Shown here: positions 1 to 6,698 of the stretch, piece by piece
Layout: every line of letters begins with the position of its first letter
Numbering within the stretch: position 1 is the stretch's first letter
NCBI GenBank assembly: GCA_025936195.1
Contig: JAICTW010000150.1
Span: 1 to 6,698 of the forward strand
Source of the DNA: Flavisolibacter sp.
Lineage (GTDB): Bacteria > Bacteroidota > Bacteroidia > Chitinophagales > Chitinophagaceae
Direction: 5' to 3'
DNA length: 6,698 nt
Notes under the pieces: generated by a model
What the model saw: the letters and a program-made list of their open reading frames with translations, nothing else
The model's database searches: none
What the model was told of the DNA's origin: nothing
Made by a program: the position numbers and the translations under genes

Positions 1-207
1 ACTTATTTCCGTTATGATGATAAGCAAACAGTGATGATTGTAATGAATACCAGCAGTGAAGAAAAGATTGTTGATACAAAAAGATTCATTGAAAGAACAA
101 ATGGATTTACGAAAGCAAGAAACATCGTTACATCAGCAAGCAATGATCTTTCAGCTACATGGAAAGTTCCAGGGAAAACGATTTGGATAATGGAGTTGGA
201 AAAGTGA
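1..207 (+). CDS. GH13 alpha-amylase-family glycosidase, C-terminal fragment (cyclomaltodextrinase/neopullulanase/SusA-like)
   Basis: Only the last 68 residues and the TGA stop (205-207) are in the window; the gene starts upstream. The frame opens with TYFRYDDKQTVMIVMNTSSE, continues through a KRFIER segment and ends in VPGKTIWIMELEK. This is the pattern of the C-terminal all-beta domain of Bacteroidota cyclomaltodextrinases, neopullulanases and SusA (Cyc-maltodext_C type), where a 'YFRY(D/N)D..VMV.(M/L)N' strand is followed by a 'RF.E...G' segment and a final 'P.K....LEL' strand. Family members hydrolyse alpha-1,4-glucosidic bonds in cyclodextrins, pullulan or maltooligosaccharides, commonly in the periplasm. 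The catalytic (beta/alpha)8 barrel lies outside the window, so neither activity nor location can be confirmed. The presence of glgB 4.5 kb downstream on the same strand agrees with an alpha-glucan locus. The domain assignment is recognition from memory; the exact subfamily is uncertain. Confidence 0.75.
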   Translation, partial: TYFRYDDKQTVMIVMNTSSEEKIVDTKRFIERTNGFTKARNIVTSASNDLSATWKVPGKTIWIMELEK

Positions 208-303
208 TGATCAGAATTTTAAAAGTATAAGTTGAGAATACAGTTTTCAAAAGCTGAGCGAATACTAAATTTTAATCATCCGATTTCCTATGAGGTCCTA
301 CTA
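208..303. other. Convergent intergenic spacer
   Basis: This 96-bp AT-rich spacer separates the 3' ends of the GH13 gene (plus) and the lipoprotein gene (minus), so it should hold transcription ends for both. The best dyad is at 241-256, CAGTTT-TCAA-AAGCTG, a six-pair stem that includes one T-G pair. It has only three G/C positions per arm and no clean U-tract after it on the plus strand. A bidirectional terminator here is plausible but weakly supported. I see no coding sequence. Confidence 0.35.
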
Positions 304-1044
304 TTACAAATTAAGTAGCTTCCAAGTATTTGTTTCGATATCTAACTTATAAATGTGTCTGCCTACCCACATTACTCCGGCATGTCCGTAAGTAGTAAGT
401 GTTTTTTCTCCCTTATTAATAATGGTTGGAAAAAACTCCATTGAATCTGTAAGGTATCTATCCAATACAAATTTGTGCTCATTGTTTTGAAGAAAGAATT
501 TATACAAAGGTCCGGAATTGCCACCCATGTCACTGATGATAGCGATGTCATCCTTCCGATCGAAATTAAGATCGGCAATTATTATATCTCCGAAGTAATT
601 ATCGATGATCGGTTTTTGAACATTAATTCCAGATGAGTAAGAACGAACATTATCATCTTTTTCAAAATAATTACAGAAGTAAAGGGTTGATTTAACCAAA
701 ACTGAATCGAATATTGTGTGAAATTTTTTATTGATTAAAACTGCGCTTACAATACTTGAATCTCCAATGCCATCATTGGAAATGAACCGACGTATCTGAA
801 GGCTAATATCGAATTGGTTCGAAAGATTGTGATAGATAAACTTTCTTACAATAAAAGAATCGTAAATATGTCGAGAGATAAATAGAGAGGTATGAGTAGC
901 ATGGATGGTATCACCATAAGCCATTACAAACCTTATTCTGGCGCTATTGATAGTATCTGGTGGGCTAGCTTCTTGCTTATTAGAAGATTCAGACTTGCAA
1001 CTGAAAACAACAACTATCACAAAGAATAACAACAGCTTTTTCAT
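304..1044 (-). CDS. Putative lipoprotein with a DxNxDxxxD (FG-GAP/XAC2610-like) motif
   Basis: This is a 246-residue protein of unknown function. It begins MKKLLLFFVIVVVFSCKSES: two lysines, a hydrophobic core and a lipobox-like VFSC with Cys16, so it is predicted to be lipidated after signal peptidase II cleavage. An ATG at 1080 in the same frame would add 12 residues ahead of the signal peptide, so the start at 1044 is preferred. Residues 158-166, DLNFDRKDD, followed by IAIISDMGG, resemble the calcium-binding-type loop of FG-GAP/VCBS repeats and of XAC2610-type proteins, which have 'D.NFDG..DIA' followed by 'Y..(F/Y)L......FV.'. Here YKFFLQNNEHKFVLDRYL (181-198) matches that continuation. 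There is one such motif only, so this is not a full propeller. It lies 47 bp downstream of the GLPGLI gene on the same strand and is probably co-transcribed. The start has no strong Shine-Dalgarno. The family call is moderate; no function can be assigned. Confidence 0.7.
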   Translation of the reverse strand: MKKLLLFFVIVVVFSCKSESSNKQEASPPDTINSARIRFVMAYGDTIHATHTSLFISRHIYDSFIVRKFIYHNLSNQFDISLQIRRFISNDGIGDSSIVSAVLINKKFHTIFDSVLVKSTLYFCNYFEKDDNVRSYSSGINVQKPIIDNYFGDIIIADLNFDRKDDIAIISDMGGNSGPLYKFFLQNNEHKFVLDRYLTDSMEFFPTIINKGEKTLTTYGHAGVMWVGRHIYKLDIETNTWKLLNL

Positions 1045-1091
1045 TGTCGTCTGAATACCTAAAATTATGCATTCTTTCACTCACCTTAATT

Positions 1092-1829
1092 TCAAATCAA
1101 ATAATTCATCACCAGATTTTTTCCATATCCTCCCCAATCTTTCATGGCTTTGTTGATGGCATCAAGCATTTCTTTACGGCTGATTTTTTTCCCTTTGGTG
1201 GCAGGTGTCACTTTATTCATCTTAAATCCTGAAACTTCAACCTTGGTTGCAAACCATGTGGTATGAATTCTTGGAATACCTAAACCTAATATCATTCCGG
1301 GTAATCCATGAATGCCTTCAGGTCCGCCGTTGATCATAAGTTCATCCGTGTAAAATGCAAACACGGCAACGGTATCGAAAATAATTCCCACAGCTTTGCG
1401 ACATTCAAACCCTGCAATGTTGCGGGTATCGCTGGTGATCTTCCATTTTATATTCAACATGCTGTCATCAACTAAAAAGGTTTCTTCAAAAACCGGTTTT
1501 TGCGTAATGGTCCGTCCTGTTGTGTAATCGTTGTACACTACGTTTTCATCGGCAATGGGACTGAACCACATCCCGGGAGTTACCACGGCAGCTTTGGTTT
1601 GCCGGAAGATGGAATGAGTGCTGTCGCCGGTGAAGGTGAAATAGCTTTTTAATTCAACCGGCATGTGGTCCTTCGACCGTTCAAACCATTCCGGTTCCAT
1701 AACTTTCATTAGCTGCTGAACACTTAGCGTTTTTTCGTATTCAATTTGAACGGCACTATAAAAATTGGTTTGTGCATTCAATTGCCAAACGGTAATGCTG
1801 ATAACTAAAAAGAAGAAAAGCTTTTTCAT
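1092..1829 (-). CDS. GLPGLI family secreted protein
   Basis: This 245-residue protein has a signal peptide at 1-20 (MKKLFFFLVISITVWQLNAQ, likely cleaved after the AQ) and no later membrane segment, so it is predicted to be periplasmic or surface-exposed. The family signature is at 175-180, GLPGMI, a variant of the GLPGLI motif that names this Bacteroidota family (Porph_ging type). Other recognisable pieces are IAGFECRKA (138-146, the 'I.G..C.KA' segment), AFYTDEL (158-164) and GGPEGIHGLPG (168-178). The biochemical role of the family is unknown. The gene starts 4 bp after the stop of the beta-barrel gene, implying co-transcription and probable translational coupling; this pairing is typical of the family. 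AAAGGA at 1843-1848 (complement), inside the end of the upstream gene, is a possible ribosome site but is 13 nt from the ATG. An in-frame ATG at 1871 would overlap the upstream gene and bury the signal peptide, so it was not used. Confidence 0.9.
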   Translation of the reverse strand: MKKLFFFLVISITVWQLNAQTNFYSAVQIEYEKTLSVQQLMKVMEPEWFERSKDHMPVELKSYFTFTGDSTHSIFRQTKAAVVTPGMWFSPIADENVVYNDYTTGRTITQKPVFEETFLVDDSMLNIKWKITSDTRNIAGFECRKAVGIIFDTVAVFAFYTDELMINGGPEGIHGLPGMILGLGIPRIHTTWFATKVEVSGFKMNKVTPATKGKKISRKEMLDAINKAMKDWGGYGKNLVMNYLI

Positions 1830-1833
1830 AAAA

Positions 1834-4587
1834 TCATTTTGATCCTTTATTGGTGTTAAAGGTCCATTCAAACTTTAATTGAAAGTAACGCGGGACTTTC
1901 AGGTATCTTTCATCAACAATGAAATTGCTATTGGTGATGCGGTTCACGCCTTTGTTTTGGTCCAGAATATCGTGAGCAATGAAACTGATCTTTGCTACAT
2001 CTTTTTTAAACAATTTTCTACTCAGTCTTGCATTCCATATAATAGCATTGGTAGTTTTATCGGCAGCATTTATTTTTTGTCTTAGCTCTGCATCCAAATC
2101 TGTATTCAGTTCAAACTTTTTTAGGAAGTATATAGTGCCATCAATATTTCCGCCCCATTCTATATACTTTATTTTGTTTTCGGGTTGCAGGGAAGAAGAG
2201 GAAAAATTCTGGCCAAAATTCGGACCTATGCTTATGTCATATTTATCGTCCTTGCTTTTATTCAGCCGGAAATTCAAATTGTATTGTTTGTATCGATTAA
2301 TGCTCTTTTGATTATTAACAAAGGTGATCGAAGTGCCACCACTGGCAAAAGTCCCAAAGCCGGGTTTCCATTTCCCTTCTCCCTGTTTCTGCCAAAAACC
2401 ATTGAAAAACCAATTCTTGTTACCATTGGTATTTACATTGGTGGAAACTCTACGTCCGGCAACATCAACGATGCTTGAACTGGTAACTGCGTTTGTTGTG
2501 GTATTATAAGAGAAAAAAGAATAAAAATATCGCTGTGAAAGCGTCTTAAAAGAATAATAGCTAATGTTGAATCTATTATTAAAACCAATTTTCAAATTGG
2601 GATTCCCAACATATACATTCAAAGGATCATCATTGTTGCGCAGTGGCTGCAATTGCTCAATGCCTGGCTGCTGTGAAGAACCATAGTAGCTGATAAAAAA
2701 TCCGGTTTGCGGCCTGATGGTGTATCGGAAGGAGGCTTGTGGCAGTATCTTTAAAAATGTATAGTTATTATGCTTGTTGCTGTCAATATTATACACTTCT
2801 TGTTTTAAATTGGATACTCCGCTTCCGAATGAGAAATTTATTTTCTTGGTATTGTATCGGACCAGAGCCGTTCCGCCTAAGGCACTGGCGTCGTAAGTAA
2901 AATTGTTGCTGTAATAAGGTGAGAAGTTCTCATACTTTCCATTGACCGATCTGTCAAATGTGTTTAAATGACCATCGGAGGTGTTTTTGCTATAGCTTCC
3001 TAATGTTGTTAAGCTCCATTTGGTGTTCAATGGTTTTGTCCAGGAAATATTCGCTCCGATAGTTGATGATTGGGAATGTATTTTCTTTTCCTGGTTAATG
3101 CTGTCGCTCGATGTAAGAATGCCATTGGTGTAAAACAAATTTTCTGAGTTGGTGAAATTGTCTTCATCATCGTCGTTATACGTGTAACGGACGGAAGCTG
3201 TCAATTGTTCACCAGGTTTTTTAAATAGTTTTTTATAACTAAGCAGGTTATCTGTTTTTCTTTTTGTTCCATTGTTGTTGTTAATACGATTGCTTTTATT
3301 CAATGGTGTCAAGTCTTCCAGATCGGTTTCGCTATTGGTGTGGTTGGTCAGTTTATTTGTTTTGTAGGAATTATTGCTTTTGAACGTTAGGGTTGTTGTT
3401 GAATCCAGCTTCCATTCATATTTTAATGTAGGTGCATATTGCTGAATAATGCCCCGGCCATTGCTGTTCTTCTGCGTTATTAAAACGCTGTTTGGCAAAA
3501 TGGATTTATTAAAGCTGGAGGAAGCGTTCGTAGTTCCGAGATAATTATATTTCATGGAACCATTGATTTTTTGTTTGTCCTGGTTCCACTTATTGATATA
3601 CACACTGCCGAGTACATAAGCGTCGGGAAGCCCCTTTAAGCTCCAATTGCTAAATTCATCATCGGCCTGGCTTGAGAAAATAACTCCACCCTCCACCTCC
3701 TGGTATTCTGTATTTTCAACACCTAATTTATCCTGGTCCTGCCAGCTTAAGCTTCCTGTGCTCGTTGTGCTTTTTGTTCCATACAAGGAAAACTTTTGAT
3801 TTCCCTGGAAATGGTTGTATAATAATTTCCCGTCGTGATAGCGGTTGAAATCCGACGCAGCCTCCGCCCGTCCGAAGGAACCTTTTTTGTATTCACTCTT
3901 TAATTTAATGTTTAGCGTTTTGCTATTGCTTTGTGTATTGCTTACCCCGGTCAGGTTTTCTTCATCTGTTTTAGAATCGAAGACCTGCACTTTATCCACT
4001 GCTTTCGAAGAAAGATTTTGAGTGACCATTGTCGGGTCATCCCCAAAAAACTCTTCACCGTCCACCAAAACTTTATCCACCCGTTTCCCCTGCGCAGTAA
4101 CTTCTCCTTTACTATTCACAGAAAAACCTGGGAATTTTTTCAAAAGGTCTTCTACTGTAGCTCCCTCTTTTACATGAAAGCTATCAGCAACAAATTCAGT
4201 AGTGTCGCCTTTAATGCGAATGGCTCCAGCACTTCTGATAACAACCGCATCCATCAGCTTGGATTTCAGCGTAAGCGGTATGATACCAAGATCGGTTTGC
4301 GGCTGATCTTTTTTCACTTCAATATAATCGGCGTAATCAGCAAATCCGGGATAGGTGATCAGCAATACATAATTGCCGGCAAGAACATTGCTTAATTTAA
4401 AATCACCGGTTTTTGTTGTACGTGTAAAATCAATTAGTGTAGAGTCTGATCTTTTTAAAATGGAAACAACTGCGTTTTGAAGCGATTTTTTTTCAAGCGT
4501 GTCGGAGACCTTTCCTTTCAAAACAGACTGGGCAGAAGAAGTGTAGCCTATTACAAAAAGTGAAAGGCAAAGAAACAAATTTCTCAT
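1834..4587 (-). CDS. Outer-membrane beta-barrel protein, TonB-dependent-receptor-like, with carboxypeptidase-regulatory-like N-terminal domain
   Basis: This 917-residue protein has a signal peptide at 1-20 (MRNLFLCLSLFVIGYTSSAQ). Residues about 22-105 form a carboxypeptidase-regulatory-like beta-sandwich: LKGKVSDT at 23-30, then TKTGDFKLSNVLAGNYVLLI at 58-77. A plug-like region follows at about 110-230, with IKGDTTEFVADSF (125-137), ATVEDLLKKFPGFSV (143-157) and VLVDGEEFFGDDP (173-185). The rest, about 235-910, is rich in Asn, Ser, Thr and aromatic residues with alternating strand patterns, as in the OMP_b-brl_3 barrel family. PGIEQLQPL...GNPNLK (641-666) is a conserved family block. The chain ends in a typical last strand, YFQLKFEWTF (901-910), plus a seven-residue tail. 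It should sit in the outer membrane; the substrate is unknown. There is no SusD-like partner, so this is not a classical SusC/D pair. It is the first gene of the minus-strand unit. An ATG at 4626 would add 13 residues before the signal peptide and was rejected. Confidence 0.9.
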   Translation of the reverse strand: MRNLFLCLSLFVIGYTSSAQSVLKGKVSDTLEKKSLQNAVVSILKRSDSTLIDFTRTTKTGDFKLSNVLAGNYVLLITYPGFADYADYIEVKKDQPQTDLGIIPLTLKSKLMDAVVIRSAGAIRIKGDTTEFVADSFHVKEGATVEDLLKKFPGFSVNSKGEVTAQGKRVDKVLVDGEEFFGDDPTMVTQNLSSKAVDKVQVFDSKTDEENLTGVSNTQSNSKTLNIKLKSEYKKGSFGRAEAASDFNRYHDGKLLYNHFQGNQKFSLYGTKSTTSTGSLSWQDQDKLGVENTEYQEVEGGVIFSSQADDEFSNWSLKGLPDAYVLGSVYINKWNQDKQKINGSMKYNYLGTTNASSSFNKSILPNSVLITQKNSNGRGIIQQYAPTLKYEWKLDSTTTLTFKSNNSYKTNKLTNHTNSETDLEDLTPLNKSNRINNNNGTKRKTDNLLSYKKLFKKPGEQLTASVRYTYNDDDEDNFTNSENLFYTNGILTSSDSINQEKKIHSQSSTIGANISWTKPLNTKWSLTTLGSYSKNTSDGHLNTFDRSVNGKYENFSPYYSNNFTYDASALGGTALVRYNTKKINFSFGSGVSNLKQEVYNIDSNKHNNYTFLKILPQASFRYTIRPQTGFFISYYGSSQQPGIEQLQPLRNNDDPLNVYVGNPNLKIGFNNRFNISYYSFKTLSQRYFYSFFSYNTTTNAVTSSSIVDVAGRRVSTNVNTNGNKNWFFNGFWQKQGEGKWKPGFGTFASGGTSITFVNNQKSINRYKQYNLNFRLNKSKDDKYDISIGPNFGQNFSSSSLQPENKIKYIEWGGNIDGTIYFLKKFELNTDLDAELRQKINAADKTTNAIIWNARLSRKLFKKDVAKISFIAHDILDQNKGVNRITNSNFIVDERYLKVPRYFQLKFEWTFNTNKGSK

Positions 4588-4654
4588 GCTTTGGTTGGTT
4601 GTTTGCTGGTTTATATACGAAAACAATTTAGTGCGTAAAACCTTAGCGACTTGT

Positions 4655-4662
4655 TAACTTTA
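4655..4662 (+). promoter_or_regulatory. Candidate -7 promoter element for glgB
   Basis: TAACTTTA matches the Bacteroidota primary-sigma -7 consensus TAnnTTTG except for its last base. Transcription would then begin near 4668-4670, leaving a leader of about 20 nt. The nearest -33-like sequence, TTTA at 4627-4630, is 24 nt upstream, somewhat too far from the usual spacing of about 19-22. The call is therefore tentative. Confidence 0.35.
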
Positions 4663-4681
4663 CTTAAACGGCTTAAATAAA
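4659..4681. repeat. Imperfect 23-bp palindrome ahead of glgB (possible operator)
   Basis: The segment reads TTTAcTTAAaC-g-GcTTAAaTAAA. Nine of eleven positions pair symmetrically around base 4670. It also contains a direct repeat, CTTAAA at 4663-4668 and 4672-4677. It overlaps the end of the candidate -7 element and the expected transcription start, where a repressor site would be effective. It is AT-rich, so chance symmetry is a real alternative. Confidence 0.3.
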
Positions 4682-4684
4682 GGA
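4679..4684 (+). promoter_or_regulatory. Shine-Dalgarno-like site of glgB
   Basis: AAAGGA ends 6 nt before the ATG at 4691 and 9 nt before a second ATG at 4694. It supports a start at one of these two codons. The in-frame stop TAA at 4655-4657, with no other ATG after it, rules out a longer protein from an upstream ATG. Confidence 0.5.
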
Positions 4685-4690
4685 TTTGGT

Positions 4691-6698
4691 ATGATGCATG
4701 AAACTGACAATTCCATAAGCGCCTCTGAAAATTTTTCTTCGCCTACGCCAACGGAACGATACGAAGACAAAAATTTTGTGGACACTTCGAAACCTGTATG
4801 GAATTATTCCATTTTGTACGATGATGATATTGCTACTTTCCAGCAGGGCACCAATTATGCACTCTATAAAAAATTTGGGTCAAAGCCAATGACTGTATTG
4901 GAAAGAGAAGGGTATCATTTCACCGTGTGGGCACCTAACGCAACGAAGATTTCAGTGATCGGTGATTTTAATAGTTGGGATTTAGAATCACATCAATTGC
5001 AACCACGCTGGGATAAAAGTGGTATTTGGGAAGGATTTATTCCGGGAATAACAAAAGGAACTTCTTACAAATATCGTATCACCGGTTATGAAAATTCTGT
5101 TATAGAAAAAGGTGATCCCTTCGGTAATTATTGGACAAGGAGACCCGACACGGCAACTATCGCCTGGGAATTTAATTATCAATGGCAGGACGAAGAATGG
5201 ATGCATAAACGAAAAAAACACAATGCACTGGACGCTCCCTGGAGTGTGTATGAAGTGCACCTGGCAAGCTGGATGCGACCTGATCCTAACAACGAAACAT
5301 GGTACAACAACTATCATCAAATTGCAGAACGGTTAGTGCCCTATGTAAAAGAAATGGGATTTACGCATGTGGAGTTGATGCCTGTAATGGAACATCCTTT
5401 CGATGGAAGCTGGGGCTACCAGATCACCGGATATTTTGCTCCCACTGCACGATTTGGCGAACCGGAAGGTTTGATGTATTTGATTGATCAATTGCACCAG
5501 AATGGAATTGGTGTGATTCTCGACTGGGTGCCCTCGCATTTTCCTCACGATGAACATGGATTGTATCTTTTTGACGGAACGCATACGTATGAATATGCTG
5601 ACATGCGCAAAGGATTTCATCCGGATTGGAACAGTTATATTTTTAATTACAAAAGGGGAGAAGTCAAATCATTTTTAATTAGCAGCGCAAGATTTTGGTT
5701 TGAGCTTTTTCATATTGATGGCATTCGTGTGGATGCCGTGTCTTCTATTTTAAAGTTAGATTACTCAAGAGAAGAAGGTGAATGGGAAGCGAATGAATTT
5801 GGCGGTAACGGCAACCTGGAAGCTATTGCATTTGTAAAAGATTTGAATGAAACTATTTTCAGGGATTTTCCCGATACGCAAACCATTGCCGAAGAAGCTA
5901 CGGATTGGCCGGGCATTTCCAAACCCACTTTCATGGGTGGACTGGGTTTTGGAATGAAATGGATGATGGGATGGATGCATGATACGCTGAACTATTTTAA
6001 AGTTGATCCATTTTTTCGGCCACAGTACCAGGACAAATTTTCTTTCAGCATGATGTATTTCTATGATGAAAACTTTATGTTGCCCTTGAGTCATGATGAA
6101 GTTGTACATGGCAAATCGCCAATGATTTATAAAATGCCGGGAGATCAATGGCAGAAGTTTGCCAACCTTCGGGCTTTGTACTCTTATATGTGGACGCATC
6201 CCGGAGGACGATTGTTATTCATGGGCAATGAATTCGGACAAACTTCTGAATGGAATTACAAATCGGAATTGCAATGGTATTTATTGCAGTATGATCCGCA
6301 CAAAAAACTACATGAGTGTGTAAAGGACCTCAATCATCTGCTGACATCAGAGCCTGCTTTATACGAAAATCAATTCAATATTCACGGATTTGAATGGGTG
6401 GACCTGAATCATCGTGAGGAATGTGTGATCGTTTACAGAAGAAAAGGAAAAACCGAAGCAGATGATCTGCTCATCATTTTAAATCTTACACCAATACCAA
6501 GGTGGGATTGGGAAATCGAGATCACGGGACGTCGTTATCAAAAAGAAGTATTTAACAGTGATCTTCAAAAATATTGGGGCTCGGGAAACGTTACTAATCC
6601 TGATATCCGGATGCAGGAAATTGATGGGGAAGGGCCAACTGAAAACGAGGCAAAAAAATATAAGCTCACCATTAATTTGCCCCCGCTTGCTGCCATTG
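4691..6698 (+). CDS. glgB: 1,4-alpha-glucan branching enzyme (GH13, GlgB), 3' end cut by the window
   Basis: This enzyme moves alpha-1,4-glucan segments to the 6-position of a glucose to make the alpha-1,6 branches of glycogen, in the cytoplasm. There are 669 residues in the window. A helical N-terminal segment with DDDIATFQQGTNYALYKKFG (45-64) precedes a CBM48-like domain from about 74 (GYHFTVWAPNA...GDFNSWD). The GH13 barrel begins near YEVHLASW (187-194). ELMPVMEHPFDGSWGYQ starts at Glu228 and DWVPSHFP at Asp278. The catalytic set is Asp348 (GIRVDAV, nucleophile), Glu401 (AEEATDWP, acid/base) and Asp469 (LSHDEVVHGK, transition-state stabiliser). Their spacings of 53 and 68 equal those of E. 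coli GlgB (405/458/526) as I recall them. The N-terminus is about 57 residues shorter than E. coli's, consistent with a form lacking the extra N1 domain. The C-terminal all-beta domain ends at the window edge in NLPPLAAI, where family members usually have only a few residues left. No frameshift or missing key residue is seen. Confidence 0.96.
   Translation, partial: MMHETDNSISASENFSSPTPTERYEDKNFVDTSKPVWNYSILYDDDIATFQQGTNYALYKKFGSKPMTVLEREGYHFTVWAPNATKISVIGDFNSWDLESHQLQPRWDKSGIWEGFIPGITKGTSYKYRITGYENSVIEKGDPFGNYWTRRPDTATIAWEFNYQWQDEEWMHKRKKHNALDAPWSVYEVHLASWMRPDPNNETWYNNYHQIAERLVPYVKEMGFTHVELMPVMEHPFDGSWGYQITGYFAPTARFGEPEGLMYLIDQLHQNGIGVILDWVPSHFPHDEHGLYLFDGTHTYEYADMRKGFHPDWNSYIFNYKRGEVKSFLISSARFWFELFHIDGIRVDAVSSILKLDYSREEGEWEANEFGGNGNLEAIAFVKDLNETIFRDFPDTQTIAEEATDWPGISKPTFMGGLGFGMKWMMGWMHDTLNYFKVDPFFRPQYQDKFSFSMMYFYDENFMLPLSHDEVVHGKSPMIYKMPGDQWQKFANLRALYSYMWTHPGGRLLFMGNEFGQTSEWNYKSELQWYLLQYDPHKKLHECVKDLNHLLTSEPALYENQFNIHGFEWVDLNHREECVIVYRRKGKTEADDLLIILNLTPIPRWDWEIEITGRRYQKEVFNSDLQKYWGSGNVTNPDIRMQEIDGEGPTENEAKKYKLTINLPPLAAI

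Larger units (their letters stand above)
4588..4690. promoter_or_regulatory. Divergent promoter region between the beta-barrel gene and glgB
   Basis: These 103 bp separate two divergently transcribed genes, so both promoters should be here unless one lies inside a gene. On the glgB side a near-match to the Bacteroidota -7 element, a short dyad and a Shine-Dalgarno-like site are visible (listed separately). On the beta-barrel side I found no convincing TAnnTTTG element. Its leader just before the ATG is built from repeated AACC/AAAC units (complement of 4588-4612) and has no Shine-Dalgarno, which is common in this phylum. Confidence 0.6.

Noticed and set aside
241..256. Hairpin in the convergent spacer as a rho-independent terminator
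   Set aside because: The stem is six pairs with one T-G pair, low in GC, and lacks a following T-tract on the plus strand, so I did not list it as a terminator.
1060..1067. TAATTTTA (complement) as a -7 promoter element for the lipoprotein gene
   Set aside because: It matches 7 of 8 consensus bases, but there is no TTTG-like -33 element upstream and the leader would be only about 9 nt. Such matches are frequent in AT-rich DNA.
372..1232. Small frames at 372-578 (minus) and 1044-1232 (plus)
   Set aside because: The first is an alternative frame inside the lipoprotein gene. The second is antisense to the end of the GLPGLI gene. Neither has a recognisable product.
1879..4395. Plus-strand open frames at 1879-2085, 1979-2311, 2185-2478, 2324-2509 and 3931-4395
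   Set aside because: They are antisense to the well-supported beta-barrel gene and overlap one another in different frames, and none shows a signal or domain.
5950..5981. Repeated GGATG units resembling a short tandem repeat
   Set aside because: They encode the conserved KWMMGWMHDT segment of branching enzymes, so the repetition follows from Trp/Met-rich coding.
4988..6199. Minus-strand open frames at 4988-5320, 5333-5620 and 5765-6199
   Set aside because: They lie antisense to glgB, whose plus-strand frame is unbroken and carries every catalytic motif. The translated frames show no recognisable domain and are rich in residues typical of shadow frames.

Overview
The window looks like a chromosomal segment from a member of the Bacteroidota, probably a Chitinophagaceae- or Sphingobacteriia-like organism. 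The clues are AT-leaning DNA, a GLPGLI-family protein directly behind an outer-membrane beta-barrel protein with a carboxypeptidase-regulatory-like N-terminal domain, a lipoprotein with a short Bacteroidota-style signal peptide, and SusA-type alpha-glucan hydrolase and branching-enzyme genes. The genus assignment is inference. No RNA gene, mobile element, CRISPR array or large repeat is visible.

Layout: (1) 1-207, plus strand: the 3' end of a GH13 alpha-amylase-family enzyme (cyclomaltodextrinase/neopullulanase/SusA type). (2) 208-303: a short convergent spacer. (3) 304-4587, minus strand, read right to left: a 917-residue outer-membrane beta-barrel protein (1834-4587), a 245-residue GLPGLI-family secreted protein only 4 bp downstream (1092-1829), and, after a 47-bp gap, a 246-residue lipoprotein with a DxNxDxxxD motif (304-1044). 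These three probably form one transcription unit. (4) 4588-4690: a divergent promoter region with a candidate -7 element, an imperfect 23-bp palindrome and a Shine-Dalgarno-like site ahead of the next gene. (5) 4691-6698, plus strand: a nearly complete 1,4-alpha-glucan branching enzyme (glgB), cut by the window edge a few residues before its expected end.

Functionally, the two plus-strand genes belong to alpha-glucan (starch/glycogen) metabolism: one hydrolyses alpha-1,4-glucans and related oligosaccharides, the other creates alpha-1,6 branches in glycogen. The minus-strand trio is an envelope cassette placed between them. Its beta-barrel plus GLPGLI pairing is a recurrent Bacteroidota arrangement whose function is not known, and it is the least understood content here. 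Three of the genes have longer open frames than the annotated ones; internal starts were chosen because each puts a signal peptide exactly at the N-terminus.
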